Shown here: in pieces, positions 1 to 11,955 of the stretch | Numbering within the stretch: position 1 is the stretch's first letter | Layout: each line of letters opens with the position of its first letter | NCBI RefSeq assembly: GCF_032854445.1 | Contig: NC_088306.1 | Location: forward strand, 15,559,386 to 15,619,385 | DNA length: 60,000 nt | Direction: 5' to 3' | Source: Liolophura sinensis | Lineage: Eukaryota > Mollusca > Polyplacophora > Chitonida > Chitonidae | Translations under genes and position numbers: made by a program | The notes under the pieces: generated by a model | Database searches by the model: none | What the model saw: only the letters and a program-made list of their open reading frames with translations | What the model was told of the DNA's origin: nothing

Positions 1-185
1 GATCACCGACAGTCTAGGATTTCAAATACCTACGAAAGACCCAAACCGGACAAAAGAGTTAAAAATAGCATAGTCCTGGGTTTCTTTGTTGTGCAATATG
101 CTCGTAACGCGGAGAGATAGTCACTTATGATCTGCTGGTCTGAAAACACCTCCCGTTTAGAAGTGATATATTTACCATTGGCAAA

Positions 186-626
186 ATGGGTAGTAGCTCT
201 ACAAAAATCAAGGTATCCATCGGGAATTCTTACAACGAGACCGTGTGGGCCATTGTAAAGCTGGAACCTGACAGAACCAATTGTTTTGTTCCAGACGATA
301 ATCAAGTCGGATATTGGTACCAGAGACAAAGAGGCTTCCAGCGTATAGGCCAAGGGGGATACGTAACATTCGACATGAATATACCCAGGTACACAAATCA
401 GGTTTACGTTTCAGTAGGGACAGACTCTGGTATGCAGCTCTCTGACGGCTTGCCCAAGGAGTCGGTCTCCTGTAACCTGATTGTGACAGCAGAGGGGACG
501 GTGACGAATGCCAGACTAAACGCTAGGTGGGAGGACGAAGATGGCGTGTGTCATCGACCAGGGCTAAGGACTGCTTCAGGCCTTCTCACATCTTTGAACA
601 CAGAGGCTATAAATTCTCGGAGGTGA
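186..626 (+). CDS. Hypothetical 146-aa protein, possible host gene
   Basis: Single open frame of 146 codons beginning at an ATG. The N-terminus MGSSSTK fits the N-myristoylation pattern (Gly2, Thr6, Lys7), which would suggest membrane association after Met removal. The middle has alternating hydrophobic and polar residues typical of a beta-sandwich, and a WEDEDG/HRPG motif sits near residues 115-125. There is no signal peptide or transmembrane segment. I do not recognise a characterised family, though it recalls small uncharacterised invertebrate proteins with a V-W-A-I-V strand near the N-terminus and a W-E-D-x-D-G motif near the C-terminus. The last 20 or so residues look less protein-like, so the true end could differ through a splice not visible here. 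No gene neighbour helps. Composition looks coding, but no transcript evidence is available. Confidence 0.5.
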   Translation: MGSSSTKIKVSIGNSYNETVWAIVKLEPDRTNCFVPDDNQVGYWYQRQRGFQRIGQGGYVTFDMNIPRYTNQVYVSVGTDSGMQLSDGLPKESVSCNLIVTAEGTVTNARLNARWEDEDGVCHRPGLRTASGLLTSLNTEAINSRR

Positions 627-1099
627 GCGGTATTCGATATCTAAGACCCATATTCTCAGCCGAGACGAATAACTGTAAGAGAATGGGGTTCTGCGCTGTT
701 GTTATTGTTGTTTGTGGTCGTGTGGAGGCACAAATATTCCAAGCTGTGATCACAGACACAATCTCACATTAATACAGTTATTGTGAACTACAGTGTAGAT
801 TGAGGACCAACTGCTGTGTACTGGGGGCCACAGTCATTAGGTTCCGGAATATGGTTATTTTTTTTCTTGGCGTTATTGTGTAATAGACAGAGGTGCAACT
901 GTTCTGTGCAGACACCATAGTCGCTAACATGGTTTGTACTATATTTTTCACATGAAGTTACTGTGTCATATAGGAATATCTGCGGTTTACTGTACCTCCA
1001 CTTAACGCATTCATATGAACAGTATTTTAATTGACCTGAAGTAATATGTACACCGGAATTACTATTATTGCGTCATAATCGTATTGTTATTGATTACTT
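627..1099. other. Non-coding stretch
   Basis: AT-rich sequence with no convincing open frame, RNA gene or named repeat. It may be 3' flank of the preceding ORF, but no clear polyadenylation signal was identified. Confidence 0.4.
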
Positions 1100-1220
1100 C
1101 GGTAGATGCCGATGGTCACGGGTTTCTCCTGGGCTCTGCCCTGTTTCCTCCCACCATAATGCTGGTCGCCGTCGCATAAGTGAAACATTCCTGAGTACTG
1201 CGTAAAACAGCAATCAAATA
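1100..1220 (+). repeat. SINE fragment (3' half), forward
   Basis: Matches the central and 3' parts of the SINE seen full length at 5,123-5,389: the CCACCATAATGCTGG core, the 'ataagtgaaa' block and the 'gtaaaaca' tail motif. The tRNA-like head is missing. Several substitutions mark it as an old 5'-truncated copy. Confidence 0.75.
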
Positions 1221-1394
1221 CAGCTGTAAATCAGATAAAGACTTCGGTAGAGTTATTACTAGTGTTCCTAGATTTATAACTCCGGTGTACTTACTTATTG
1301 TGTTCTAGAATACGGTTATTACTTAATGGAGTTACTCTCTACTTGCATTGTTAAAGTTTTTCATAACTTTACATTCGATATTTTAGCCCAGAGT

Positions 1395-1525
1395 ATTTAT
1401 TTGTTTATTTATTTATTTGGTACCTGCTTTGCTTCTCGCTCAAGAATATTTCACATATAAGATTGTGGTCAGCGTCATGGTGGGAGGAGACCTGAGGAAA
1501 CCCATAACCATCCGCAGGTTTAGTC
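1395..1525 (-). repeat. SINE fragment (3' half), reverse
   Basis: Reverse-oriented, degenerate 3' part of the same SINE family. It begins with the (ATTT)n complement of the tail, followed by 'caagaatatttcac', the diverged core and 'accatccgcaggtt'. With the fragment at 1,100 it forms a loose inverted pair. Confidence 0.65.
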
Positions 1526-4500
1526 ACAGATTAAGGTAATACACAGATTAAGGGGAAACCTGTATATCTGAATTATGTGGTTATCGAGAATCCATTGATG
1601 AGTTTTAATAATCCATCTATCATGACCGTAATTTCTGTATTTCAACAGGCACATGAGGAATTTGAACATCAATCTGGTTCAAAACCTCAGCAAACAAGAC
1701 GAGTGCAACCCATGATTGCCGATACACTCCGGATGGGACCGACTCTTCAGCCTGCAGATGATGATTCGTTGGAGACATGTCAAACAGTCAGATGTTTGTG
1801 TGTGCCAACGTATTTTCAGGACGGTGATATTTTATGTAATAACGCTGTTTATTTTGAGGATGATCAGGGTTTTTTTTTTTTGCTATCTATGCATCAAAAA
1901 AGCAAACCATCGTTCGTAATAAGGACCCAATTTTTTAAATCATTAGACAAGTATATATCGTTATGAATAAATAACACCACTCATGTTTGACGGCAATTTT
2001 GTGTGCAAAATATCTTCCACTTATGCAAAGATGGTATTTCACTCTAACGCCATACAGTTTGGCCATGGTGATTCGCTCCCCTAATGCCAATAATTTTAGA
2101 GATGTAAAATTCCCCTTCGCGACGGCGATATTTGACACTGACGCTTTTTATTTTCTTGGAGATATTCTACGTTTATGCCATTCATTTGCGGGGGTGGCGG
2201 GGGGGGGGGGGCGTTAAGTTGGAACGTCGCTGAGGTTAGAGAGAGAGAAATTGAATGTAACAAGGCTATCTAATTTGGAAATGATAATTTTCTTCCGTAC
2301 CACCATTTATTTTTCTTAGAATGATGATATTTTATGTAATGACGCCGTTCGTTTTGCTAATGAACGTTCAGGTAATTACACAATTGTCTTTTAGGGAAAA
2401 CCTGAGAGGAAAAAAATCAGCTATAGATAAATGCGTGTATATATTGTAGTTTTTGAACTTGACTGTTAAGTAAAGATTAATCAGGTTGGAGCGAGTTCAA
2501 TCCATGTGTAAACGGACCGACCACACTGAGTCTGACTTCATCTGACTAACTCGAAACTATAACTTGTGTTTTTGAAATCACAGGTGTGTGGTGTGAAGTA
2601 AATTCGCTCCTCAGCGGAAGTTAGAATATGATTAGGCACATACATGCATCACATGGGCACTTTGTGACAGAAACAGTGTGGTTTGCGTACTTTGCTTACC
2701 AATACATTGCGTAAAGATGTGAATTTAGCGGACACAGCTATCTCGATGAACGCCATGTAATCGAACGAGCTTCTCCGAATTATGAAACTTTATATTTCCT
2801 CTAATTTTTTGCATTGCTTCTATTTCACACTGTTTAAAGGCTGCAACTGGCAGTTTTCCTTTCGTTTCGTGTGAAATCGTACTTACAAGAAACTGAGTGA
2901 CAAATGCTCTTATGTCCGGCTTTGTTGAAAGACATGTAAACATAATGGAACCAAATAAACAACACGGCTGGCGGATTTTACTATTAAGTAAATATCTCAT
3001 GAAGACATTCAGTGAACAAATGGCTTTCAATTCGGCAGTTTCAAATTGGAGTGTTAAGTCCAACAACCACATTATCATCTTAGAACGACATGTATATAAT
3101 GTACAAACTTGTTTACACTGGTATACAGAGGCTATATTGTATCATACAGGTCAACAGACTTAAAATAGTGGATCCTATAACTTGGTCAGTAAGATTGTCG
3201 AAATAGTGAAATAAAGAGTCCACTGTGTATTGCCTTAGTTAAACATGTCATGGAAATTTTGTAGTGAAGAATTACATAAAGGCATAAAAAAAGCGATACA
3301 TTAAACTTAAGCACATTTGCAACCTTTCCTGTTCAGGCCTTCTTTCGATGGCGACAGACTTCAAGTCCCTTATTCTTCAAAGCCAGGTGTGTTCCTCTAT
3401 GCAGTTATTCAATTCCGCTCCATTTGCAGCTATTTGTCTTAGCCTTCCTCTTGTTTGATAAGTTGTGTGTTCATCTCCCTCTTAGAACACACCTTGAGAA
3501 ACATGTCTGTGAGAAAGACACTGCTAATCACTTTATGTTTCGTCAAATGGATATCTATATTTTTTAAAAGTTGTTGTACCAAAATGTTATTGAGTTAATA
3601 TCTATTCGATATTTAATTAAATGTGTCATTATCTGTAGAACCAAATGAGATGACAGGAGGTTCTGTTTCCACCAGTACAAGCCTTACTTTCAGGCTAGTG
3701 TTTTTTTGTATAATCTGTACATTTTACTGTAATAATTATTCTGAATTTCAACATTTTTCAAACTGGTGTTGTTGTTCAATAAATTTGTCTTGGACACTAC
3801 ATTAGATTATCCTCTTGAATTCTAACTTTGTCATAACGGGCACAGAGCACTCCGGTGGCCTGGTCCCTTTGCATTCTTTTCATGCTTCAGTTTGTTGCAC
3901 CTGATAACAAGACAGCACTTCGAACAGTTCTAGAACAGTGACGTCTAATTTACTGCTATTAACATCACTGCATATTTAACCTAATTCTCATAAAACCATT
4001 GTGTGAAGGGTCATTTACATGAGCAGTTAGCACAAAACCTAACTCAGGTAAGTTAACAAGCGGTCGTATTTCACCGGCTACGTGTGACCATTTATCAACT
4101 ATCACTCTGTCGTCGATGATCTGGTCTTACTCTCTATGCCGCAAGTCCTTCCACATGTCGTTGCTCTGAGGCAGCACTATAAAATATATGTGCATCTGAA
4201 ATGGCATGCTGGGAAAAAAACGTCAAGTGCTGGTCAGTCAAAAATCTGGGACTGAGTGAGCTCTCATGTCTGGGGTTTTCGGCATGAAATTCCAGCGAGG
4301 CGGTGCCATAAACCGTATATGTGTACATCTGTGCCTTAAGTCATTGCTAAATGCAAAATGCCGAGCAGCTCTGTCACGTCTGTCGTCATTCCTGGTGTCT
4401 TCGGTATTACGTTCCAGTGAGGCATAATGAGACTTATTGTCATAAAAACTGCCTGAGTACAGACTGGTCGAATAGGACAGTTGCCCTGGAATTCACTCTG

Positions 4501-4794
4501 TGATTATCTGTGATAGATGTCTGGGTACTAACTGATCGACTGTGATACCAGCCTGTGTGTTGACTAATCGACTGTGATAGCTACCTGTGTATTGACTGAT
4601 CGAATGTGACAGAAGGCTGAGTATGGACTAATCGACTGTGACGACAGCTTGGTTATTTGCTGATGAAACAAAACATTGGTAACAAATATATTTACACTCA
4701 GTCTTACTAGAACACGCTGTATGACGTTGCAGTGTGGTCTAAACTGCCAGTGCAATTAAATTCTCTTGAATCTATACATTAAGTTCAACATTTG
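1526..4794. other. Non-coding stretch without a supported gene
   Basis: Several short ORFs lie on both strands, the longest 130 codons at 1,577-1,966, but they overlap and lack recognisable domains. A 'tttcaacag|G' acceptor-like site near 1,648 precedes about 150 bases of plausible coding composition without a good donor. A G-rich run sits near 2,190-2,214. A sequence containing 'gatattttatgtaat' occurs at about 1,826 and again at about 2,327, as part of a diverged short duplication. Nothing here supports a gene call. Confidence 0.4.
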
Positions 4795-4950
4795 GAGGTC
4801 TCCGTGGCTCAGTTGGTTAGCACATTAACACAGCTTAATAAGCCAGGAGCCTCTCACCAATGGGGTCGCAGTGAGTTCAAATCCAGCTCAAGCTAGCTTC
4901 CTCTCCGGTCGTACGCTGGAAGGTCTTTGCCAGCTATCACTGTGTCGTGG
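4795..4950 (+). repeat. SINE 5' part (tRNA-like head), forward
   Basis: Starts with a tRNA-like head (GTGGCTCAGTTGGTTAGC as A box, GAGTTCAAATCC as B box) and runs into 'ggcttcctctccgg'-like sequence, then degenerates. The 3' core with CCACCATAATG is absent, so it is a truncated or recombined copy of the family. Confidence 0.75.
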
Positions 4951-5122
4951 CGGCTCTGATTTACTGTCTGTACCAAAATCACAGAGCTAAGCGTTATTTC
5001 TTGTTTACTGGTTTTCTTAGTCGTCAAGAAAGATGGACCAAAGAGCTCAGAAAATAAATAAAGTACCAAACGGGGACGGAATCATGCAAAGAGAAGTAGC
5101 CAACTGTTTTCAATGATGTTTG

Positions 5123-5389
5123 GGGGGCTCCGTGGCTCAGTTGGTTAGCGCGCTAGCGCAGCGTAATGACCCAGCAGTCTCTCACCAATGCGGTCGCTGT
5201 GAGTTCAAGTCCAACTCATGCTGGCTTCCTCTCCGGCCGTATGTGGGAAGGTCTGTCAGCAACCTGCGGATGGTCGTGGGTTTCCCCCCGGGCTGTGCCC
5301 GGTTTCCACCCACCATAATGCTGGCCGCCGTCGTATAAGTAAAACATCTTTGAGTACGGCGTAAAACACAAATCAAATAAATAAATAAA
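5123..5389 (+). repeat. Full-length tRNA-derived SINE with 13-bp target-site duplication
   Basis: This is the cleanest forward copy. It has a tRNA-related head with polymerase III A and B boxes, a middle region (CTGGCTTCCTCTCCGG), a conserved core (CACCATAATGCTGG) and an (AAAT)n tail. It is flanked by identical 13-bp direct repeats, TCAATGATGTTTG, at 5,110-5,122 and 5,390-5,402. This is the signature of LINE-mediated target-primed insertion. The core and tail resemble SINEs widespread in molluscs; the MetaSINE or RUDI groups are possible homes, but I could not compare them. The insertion splits a pre-existing repeated module (see 22,400). Confidence 0.92.
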
Positions 5390-5402
5390 TCAATGATGTT
5401 TG

Positions 5403-7228
5403 AGAGATGCAAAGAATGTTTCAGGCGACTGGGTGAAATCAGTATGCAAGTGGAATACACTGCTGTTAAACAAGTTGTCGATAATAAAAAATATGTATCT
5501 CAGTTTCGCTTTGATTGCAACTGTTCATACATCCAACTTGGGATCTTATTCAACATCATGAATCCCTTGCCACGGATTAAGCGAAATTAGACATAAGTAT
5601 GATGCAGAGAGGCACTTATTCTGGACGATTTGTCCATAATTACTTACAAGGAAAATTATGCTCATCGCAAAACTTAAGAAGCTTTTGTCCAGATAAGATG
5701 TTCCGTCTGGAGAATCTGTATTTTCGTTCAACTCCAATAAAAGTGGATATATATCTTTTAAAGCCTTTACTATATGTGGATTGTTTAAAGGTTTGTATTA
5801 AAAACAGATCTAGTTGGAACAAAACTTTGCTTCTTGTCGGGGTTGCATTACATGAAAGCCTAGTTGTACAAGCGAGTACTACATCACAATGCGTAGCAAC
5901 CATCACAATCAGTACAATAAAGTACAAAGACTGTATTAATGGCACTACGCCTCGGTGGTGTCATTATTAAGGAAACACTAGCTTATTTCAGTAGTGAATG
6001 TACCAGTGTAAATGTACCAATTAGTTTCTGCTTTAACACCTTCAATAACATCTAATCAGCCACAGATCCAATGCCCCGTCCTGTTCAGTCTGCTCATGGC
6101 ATAAGAAGCAAAATAGAATTTACTATAAATGTTAACAGCAGCTACAAAAATATTTCTTGTTGCTATTGACTATTTAGAAAACCTGAAGTATGCAATCTGA
6201 ACACTTTATGATCTTCAGTGAAGTTTTTTTTATAGTTAACTTGTACCACATACATCAAAGATGTTTCTAGTTCTCAATTTAAAAAGAAATTCACGATTTG
6301 CTTTCTACATGTAGACTGTATTAACTGATTTAGGGTTTGGTGGTGTCAGTAAAGTAAACTTAAGGGACCATTCATTAGTCGGAAATTTAAATGAAAAAAA
6401 GACAGTAACGAAAAGTTTTGAAAACAGTTTTTAACTAAGAAAACCTGTAGTGTATTATGTGTATTCGATCAGGTTTAAAGAGAGCGGTATATGAAAAGAA
6501 CAGATTACTTCATATAAGCAAATACCCAGAAGAATGAAGTAACCTGTATTCACTTTTTTTCGGAATCTGGCGAGAGACACAGGGTTTTGCACGCAGAGGC
6601 AGGGAATTGTGGAAAGGTATGCACTTTACATGTATGCTGAATTTCTCGGTTTAACCCAGTTTAAGCGTATTCAGTAGTTATGAATACTAACCACGCATCC
6701 GCCTTCCATTCATGTGTCCCATTCACCTGATGAATTTGAAAGCAGAAATACCTTGTAAAGCATGAATATAACCAAAAATCAAGAGATTCATGCTAATATA
6801 GTGTAACGCGATTGGCATTCCTAATGCGTTACCCCTGGTCGCCTGGTTTCGCGAGATTTCAGCAAGTCGAGCAAAGTTTGTTTAGAATGAGTGACTGAAA
6901 GCTGCAGACTACCTTAGATGTAAACAGCCTAGCCATTCACTAGACATGGGGACAGCTAGATCATTATAAAAAGTGTGTTTGATGGAGGTATCCCAACCGA
7001 TCCTCCAAAAATGGACCACACTCTAAAGTTGTTATTCCACTTCTAATGGATTTTCTTTAAATGTTAATTTCTTTGAAATTAAAATTGAGCTACCCGATTA
7101 CCCTATTTTTCTGACGGGGTGGTGTTAAGCCGAACAAAGAATGTTCAAGGCTGAAGGTATGGGTACACTGCAATTGTAAGTCCTCAGGCGCATACCTCAT
7201 GGCACACACAGTGCCACACTGTAATGAC
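5403..7228. other. Non-coding stretch
   Basis: AT-rich, with short overlapping ORFs on both strands (largest 123 codons at 5,599-5,970) that have no recognisable motif. Apart from the start, which continues the repeat module interrupted by the SINE, I see no gene or RNA here. Confidence 0.4.
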
Positions 7229-7239
7229 ACAAGAGTTCA

Positions 7240-7398
7240 GCACGTGTGAAGGTCTGTCAGCAGCCTGCAGATGGCCGTGTGTTTTCCCCGGCTCTGCCCG
7301 AATTTTACCACCATAACGCTGGCCACCGTCCCATAAGTGAAATATTCTTGAGTACGTCGTAAAACACCAATCAAATAAATATCAAATGAATAAATAAA
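7240..7398 (+). repeat. SINE 3' part, forward, first arm of an inverted SINE pair
   Basis: Contains 'gaaggtctgtcagcagcctgc', the CACCATAACGCTGG core, the 'gtgaaatattcttgagta' block and an AAATA-rich tail, without an intact tRNA head. It runs almost directly into reverse-oriented copies of the same family. Confidence 0.8.
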
Positions 7399-7404
7399 TT
7401 TAAA

Positions 7405-7702
7405 TTTACACAAGAATATTTCACTTATACGACGGCGGAAATTTATTTATTTGCTTGGTGTTTTACGCCGTATTCAAGAGTATTTCATTTATACAACGGC
7501 GGCCAGCATTATGGTGGGGGGAAACTGGGCACAGCCCGGGGAAAACCCACGACCATCCGCAGGTTGCTTACAGACCTTCCCACGTACGGCCCTAGAGGAA
7601 GCCAGCATGAGCTAGACTTGAACTCTCAGCGACCTGATCGGTGAGAGACTGCTGGGTCATTACACCGCGCTAGGGCGCTAACCAACTGAGCCACGGGGAT
7701 CC
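7405..7702 (-). repeat. SINE, reverse, second arm of an inverted SINE pair
   Basis: A short reverse fragment of the tail (7,405-7,437) is followed by a full-length reverse copy (7,438-7,702) ending in the tRNA head complement (CTAACCAACTGAGCCACGG). The string ACAAGAGTTCA occurs on both sides of the whole pair, at 7,229-7,239 and 7,720-7,730. It could be a target duplication of a joint insertion, although the left one may derive from the SINE head. Confidence 0.85.
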
Positions 7703-7759
7703 TAAATAAATAAATAAATACAAGAGTTCACGCGTGGTTCTATTTAGCTCCAAAACAAA

Positions 7760-10700
7760 CATATGTATCTCAGATGGAGTATAATTGCAGCTGTTCCCAA
7801 AAGCACCATGTTGATATTTCTCAGTTGGGCTATGATTGCGGCTATTCCTAAAGGAACCATATTGATGTATCTGAGTCGGGCTGTGATAACACATGTTCCT
7901 ACATGCACCATGTTCATGTATCTCATTCGGGCTGTGATTACACAAATTCCGAATGACACCATTTTGATGTATCTTTGTCGGGCTGTGACTACATATCTTT
8001 CTAGGGACACTGTGTCGATGTACCTCAGTCGGGCTGTGATTGGCCATGTTCCTACATGCACCATGTTGATGTATCTTTGCCGCGTTGAGACTGCACATGT
8101 TCCTAGTGACACCGTGTGATGTATCTCAGTCGGGCTGTCATCACAGATGTGCCTAATGACACTGTGTTAATGTATCTCAATCGGGCTGTGATTACATATG
8201 TTCCAACATGCACCATCTTGATGTATCTTTGTCCCTCTGGGACTGCAGATGGTCCTAGTGACACAGTGTGATGTATCTCAGTCGGGCTGTGATTACAGAT
8301 AAACCTAATGACACTGTGTTAATGTATCTCAGTCGGGATGTAAATGCACATGTTCCTACATGCACCATGTTGATGTATCTTTGTCGCGTTGGGGCTGCAG
8401 ATGTTTCTGGTGACACCGTGTTGATGTATCTTAGTCGGCCTGTGATTACACATGTTTCTACATGCACCCTGTTCGTGTATCTCAGTCGGGCTGTGATTAC
8501 ACAAGTTCCGAATGACACCATTTTGATGTATCTTTGTCGGGCTGTGACTACATATCTTTCTAGGGACACTGTGTCGATGTACCTCAGTCGGGCTGTGATT
8601 GGCCATGTTCCTACATGCACCATGTTGATGTATCTTTGTCGCGTTGAGACTGCACATGACTGATGTATCTCAGTCGGGCTGTCATCACAGATGTGCCTAA
8701 TGACGGTGTGTTAATGTATCTCAATCGGGCCGTGATTACATATGTTCCAACATGCACCATGTTGATGTATCTTTGTCCCTCTGGGACCGCAGATGGTCCT
8801 AGTGACACAGTGTTATGTATCTCAGTCGGGCTGTGATTACAGATAAACCTAATGACACTGTGTTGATGTATCTCTGTCGGGCTGTGATTACAGATAAACC
8901 TAATGACACTGTGTTGATGATTGCAAATGTTCCTACATGCACCATGTTGATGTATCTTTGTCGCGCTGGGACTGCAGATGTTCCTAGTGACACCGTGTTC
9001 ATGTATCTCAGTCGGGCTGTCATTACACATGTTCCTACATGCACCATGTTGATGTATCTTTGTCTCGCTGGGCTTGCATATGTTCCTAGTGACACCTTGT
9101 GATGTATCTCAGTCCATCTGTAATTACAGATGTGCCTAATGACACTGTGTTGATGTATCTCAGTCAGGCTGTGATTACACATGTTCCTACATGCACCATG
9201 TTGATGTATCTTTGTCGCGTTGGGGCTGCAGATGTTTCTGGTGACACCGTGTTGATGTATCTCAGTCGGGCTGTGATTACACATGTTTTTACATGCACCA
9301 TGTTGATGTATCTTTGTTGCGCTGGGACTGCAGATGTTCCTAATAACACTGTGTTAGTGTATCTCAGTCGGGCTGTGATTACATATGTTCCTACATGCAC
9401 CATGTTGAAGTATCTTTGTCGCGCTGGGACTGCACATGTTCCTAGTGACACCGTGTGATGTATCTCAGTCGGGTTGTGATTACAGATGTTTCTAATGACA
9501 CAGTGTTGGTATATCTGTGTCGGCCTGTGATTGCACATTTTACTACATGAACGATGTTGATGTATCTTTGTCCCGCTGGGACTGCACATGTTCCTAGTGA
9601 CACCGTGTGATGTATCTCAGTCGGGCTGTGATTCCAGATGTGCCTAATGACACTGTGTTAATGTACCTCGGCCGAGCTGTGATTGCAGATGTTCCTAATA
9701 ACACTGTGTTAATGTATCTCAGTCGGGCTGTGATTACACATGTTCCTACATGCACCATGTTGAAGTATCTTTGTCGCGCTGGGACTGCACATGTTCCTAG
9801 TGACACCGTGTGATGTATCTCAGTCGGGTTGTGATTACAGATGTTTCTAATGACAGAGTGTTGGTATATCTGTGTCGGCCTGTGATTGCACATTTTAATA
9901 CCTGAACGATGTTGATGTATCTTTGTCCCGCTGGGACTGCACACGTTCCTAGTGACACCGTGTGATGTATCTCAGTCGGGCTGTCATCACAGATGTGCCT
10001 AATGACACTGTGTTGATGTACCCCATTCGGGCCATGACTGCACATGTTTCTACATGCACCATGCTGATGTATCTCAGTAGGGCTGTGTTTACAGGTGTGT
10101 CTAATGGCACTGTGTTATTGTAACTCAGTCGGGCTGTGATTACACATGTTCCTACATGCACCATGCTGATGTATCTTTGTCGCGCTGGGACTGCACATGT
10201 TCCTAGCGACACCGTGTGATGTATCTCAGTCGGGCTGTGTTTACAGGTGTGTCTAAGGACACTGTGTTGATGTAACTCAGTCGGGCTGTGATTGTACATG
10301 TTCCTACATGCTCCATGTGGATGTATCTTTGTTGCGCTGGGACTGCACATGTTCCTAGTGACACAGTGTGATGTAACTTAGTCGTGCTGTATTTACAGAT
10401 GTGTCTAATGACACTGTGTTGATGTAATTCAGTCGGGCTGTGATTGCACATTTTACTACATGCACCATGTTGATGTATCTTTGTCGCGCTGAGAGTGCAG
10501 ATGTTCCTAGTGACACTGTGTGATGTATCTCAGTCGGGTTGTGATTACAGATGTGCCTAATGACACTGTGTTGATGTATCTCAGGCGGGCTGTAATTTCA
10601 CATGCCCATAGTGACACTGTGTTGATGTATCTCAGTCGGGCTGTGATTACAGATGTTCGTATTTACACCGTGTTGATATACCTCAGTCGGGCTGTGATTG

Positions 10701-10984
10701 CAGATGTGTCTAAAGACACCGTGTTGGTGTACATCAGTCGGGCTGTGATTACAGATGTTCGTAATGACACCGTGTTGATATACCTCAGTCGGGCAGTGAT
10801 TGCAGATGTTTCTAAAGACACCGTGTTGGTGTACTTCAGTCGGGCTGTGATTGCAGATGTTTCTAAAGACACCGTGTTGATGTATCTCAGTCGGGTTGTG
10901 ATTGCACATGTTCATACAGTCTCCGGGATGATGTACATCTATCTTAGTCGCGTTATGATTTGCAACTGGTCATAAAGACACCAT
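7760..10984. repeat. 51-bp-unit minisatellite, copy 1 (about 63 units)
   Basis: Tandem array of a 51-bp unit containing 'tgatgtatctcagtcgggct'. Because 51 is a multiple of 3, long open frames appear on both strands, giving 17-residue repeats such as MYLSRAVITHVPTCTML (plus) and CNHSPTEIHQHGACRNM (minus). Occasional 50-bp units ('gtgtgatg' instead of 'gtgttgatg') shift the frame and end these ORFs. Unit subtypes alternate into 102-bp dimers. A block near 7,936-8,100 reappears at about 8,498-8,660, a higher-order duplication of roughly 560 bp. I regard it as non-coding. Confidence 0.95.
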
Positions 10985-11600
10985 GGGTGATTTTTTAAAC
11001 CCACAGGCGTTCCATGAATTAACCTTGACACTTTAGTTCTTCCAGAAATACAAAGAGACGTTGACTGAAACTGCCATAATGCACACGTGTTCTAATAAAT
11101 GCCATATGGCATATATTGGACACTTCGGTATCAACTGTCCCCTTTGTCGCTAAGTTGGCGTAATGGGTAACTGTTGTGGCCTGTAGAAAGGCAAGAACAG
11201 GAAATATGCACTGTTTGCGTAGGTTGTGGATGCCTTTAAGTTAAGTTAAAATGATGGAATAAATTAATTCGTAACTCTCCAAGGCTCAGCTCTATGTAAC
11301 TGACCAGGTTCTCTCGTTGTAGGTAACAAAACTACAACGTTATCTCCCGGATGAACACAAGAACTTTGGGTCATCACTGTATTTTTCACCTAATTCTGCT
11401 TAGGCCTTGGTTCTAAGAGGCGTGAAATTTTCTCCTATGTAAGTACTTATGACTTAGAATAAAACCCTAACAGAGATAATTTGTCAAGAACCCGCATTTC
11501 TATTTGCCCAATATCATATTGTTTTACTCTTCATGCTGTGGTCTTTTAGTTTGTACGCCTGCATAAACCAGGATTCTGCTTGTGAGCTATGTGTCTCTGA
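10985..11600. other. Spacer right of the minisatellite, copy 1
   Basis: Non-coding sequence with no ORF or motif I can name. It is closely matched at about 30,554-31,170 in copy 2, so it is part of the duplicated block. Confidence 0.6.
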
Positions 11601-11810
11601 GGCTTTTCCGTGGACTGGTGGTTAGCGTTCTAGCGCCCAACAATAATCCATTAGCACCTCATCAATGCAATCGTCGTACATTTGAGCCCAGCTCATGCTG
11701 GCTTCCTCTACGATCGTACGTGGGAAGGTCTGCCGGCAACCTGCACATGTGGTGGGTATTCCCCTCGCTCGATATCTGCGCGGTTTCCTCCCACCATAAT
11801 GCTGACTTGA
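11601..11810 (+). repeat. Degenerate SINE, copy 1
   Basis: Shares 'tggtggttagcg', 'gcccagctcatgctggcttcctct', 'gggaaggtctgc' and 'cctcccaccataatgctg' with the SINE family, but the middle is diverged and the tail is missing. Its counterpart lies at 31,169-31,378. Confidence 0.7.
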
Positions 11811-11955
11811 AGCTTAGCTGATAATGGCCTTGTAACGGTTTGGCTACAACGTCGCCGAGCGGTCTTGTGGGATTTAGGAGGTGGAGAGAAGCAAATAAAG
11901 AAGAAACAAGTAAATCAAGTGCAATGCATGTATTAAGAGTGTACCTGAAAAGTGA

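Noticed and set aside
1577-1966. 129-codon ORF with a possible splice acceptor near 1,648
   Set aside because: No donor with convincing coding sequence before it, no domain, and the downstream half is T-rich low-complexity sequence.
2189-2216. G-rich run as a regulatory quadruplex
   Set aside because: An isolated homopolymer with no nearby supported gene. Slippage is a sufficient explanation.
5123-5200. SINE heads as genuine tRNA genes
   Set aside because: They carry A and B boxes but are followed by SINE body and tail and recur across the window with target duplications.
7670-10975. Many 80-160 codon ORFs on both strands in the minisatellite, and the same at 28,037-30,552
   Set aside because: They exist because the 51-bp unit is divisible by three. 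They are equally open on both strands, begin and end at unit variants, and show no domain or codon bias of their own.
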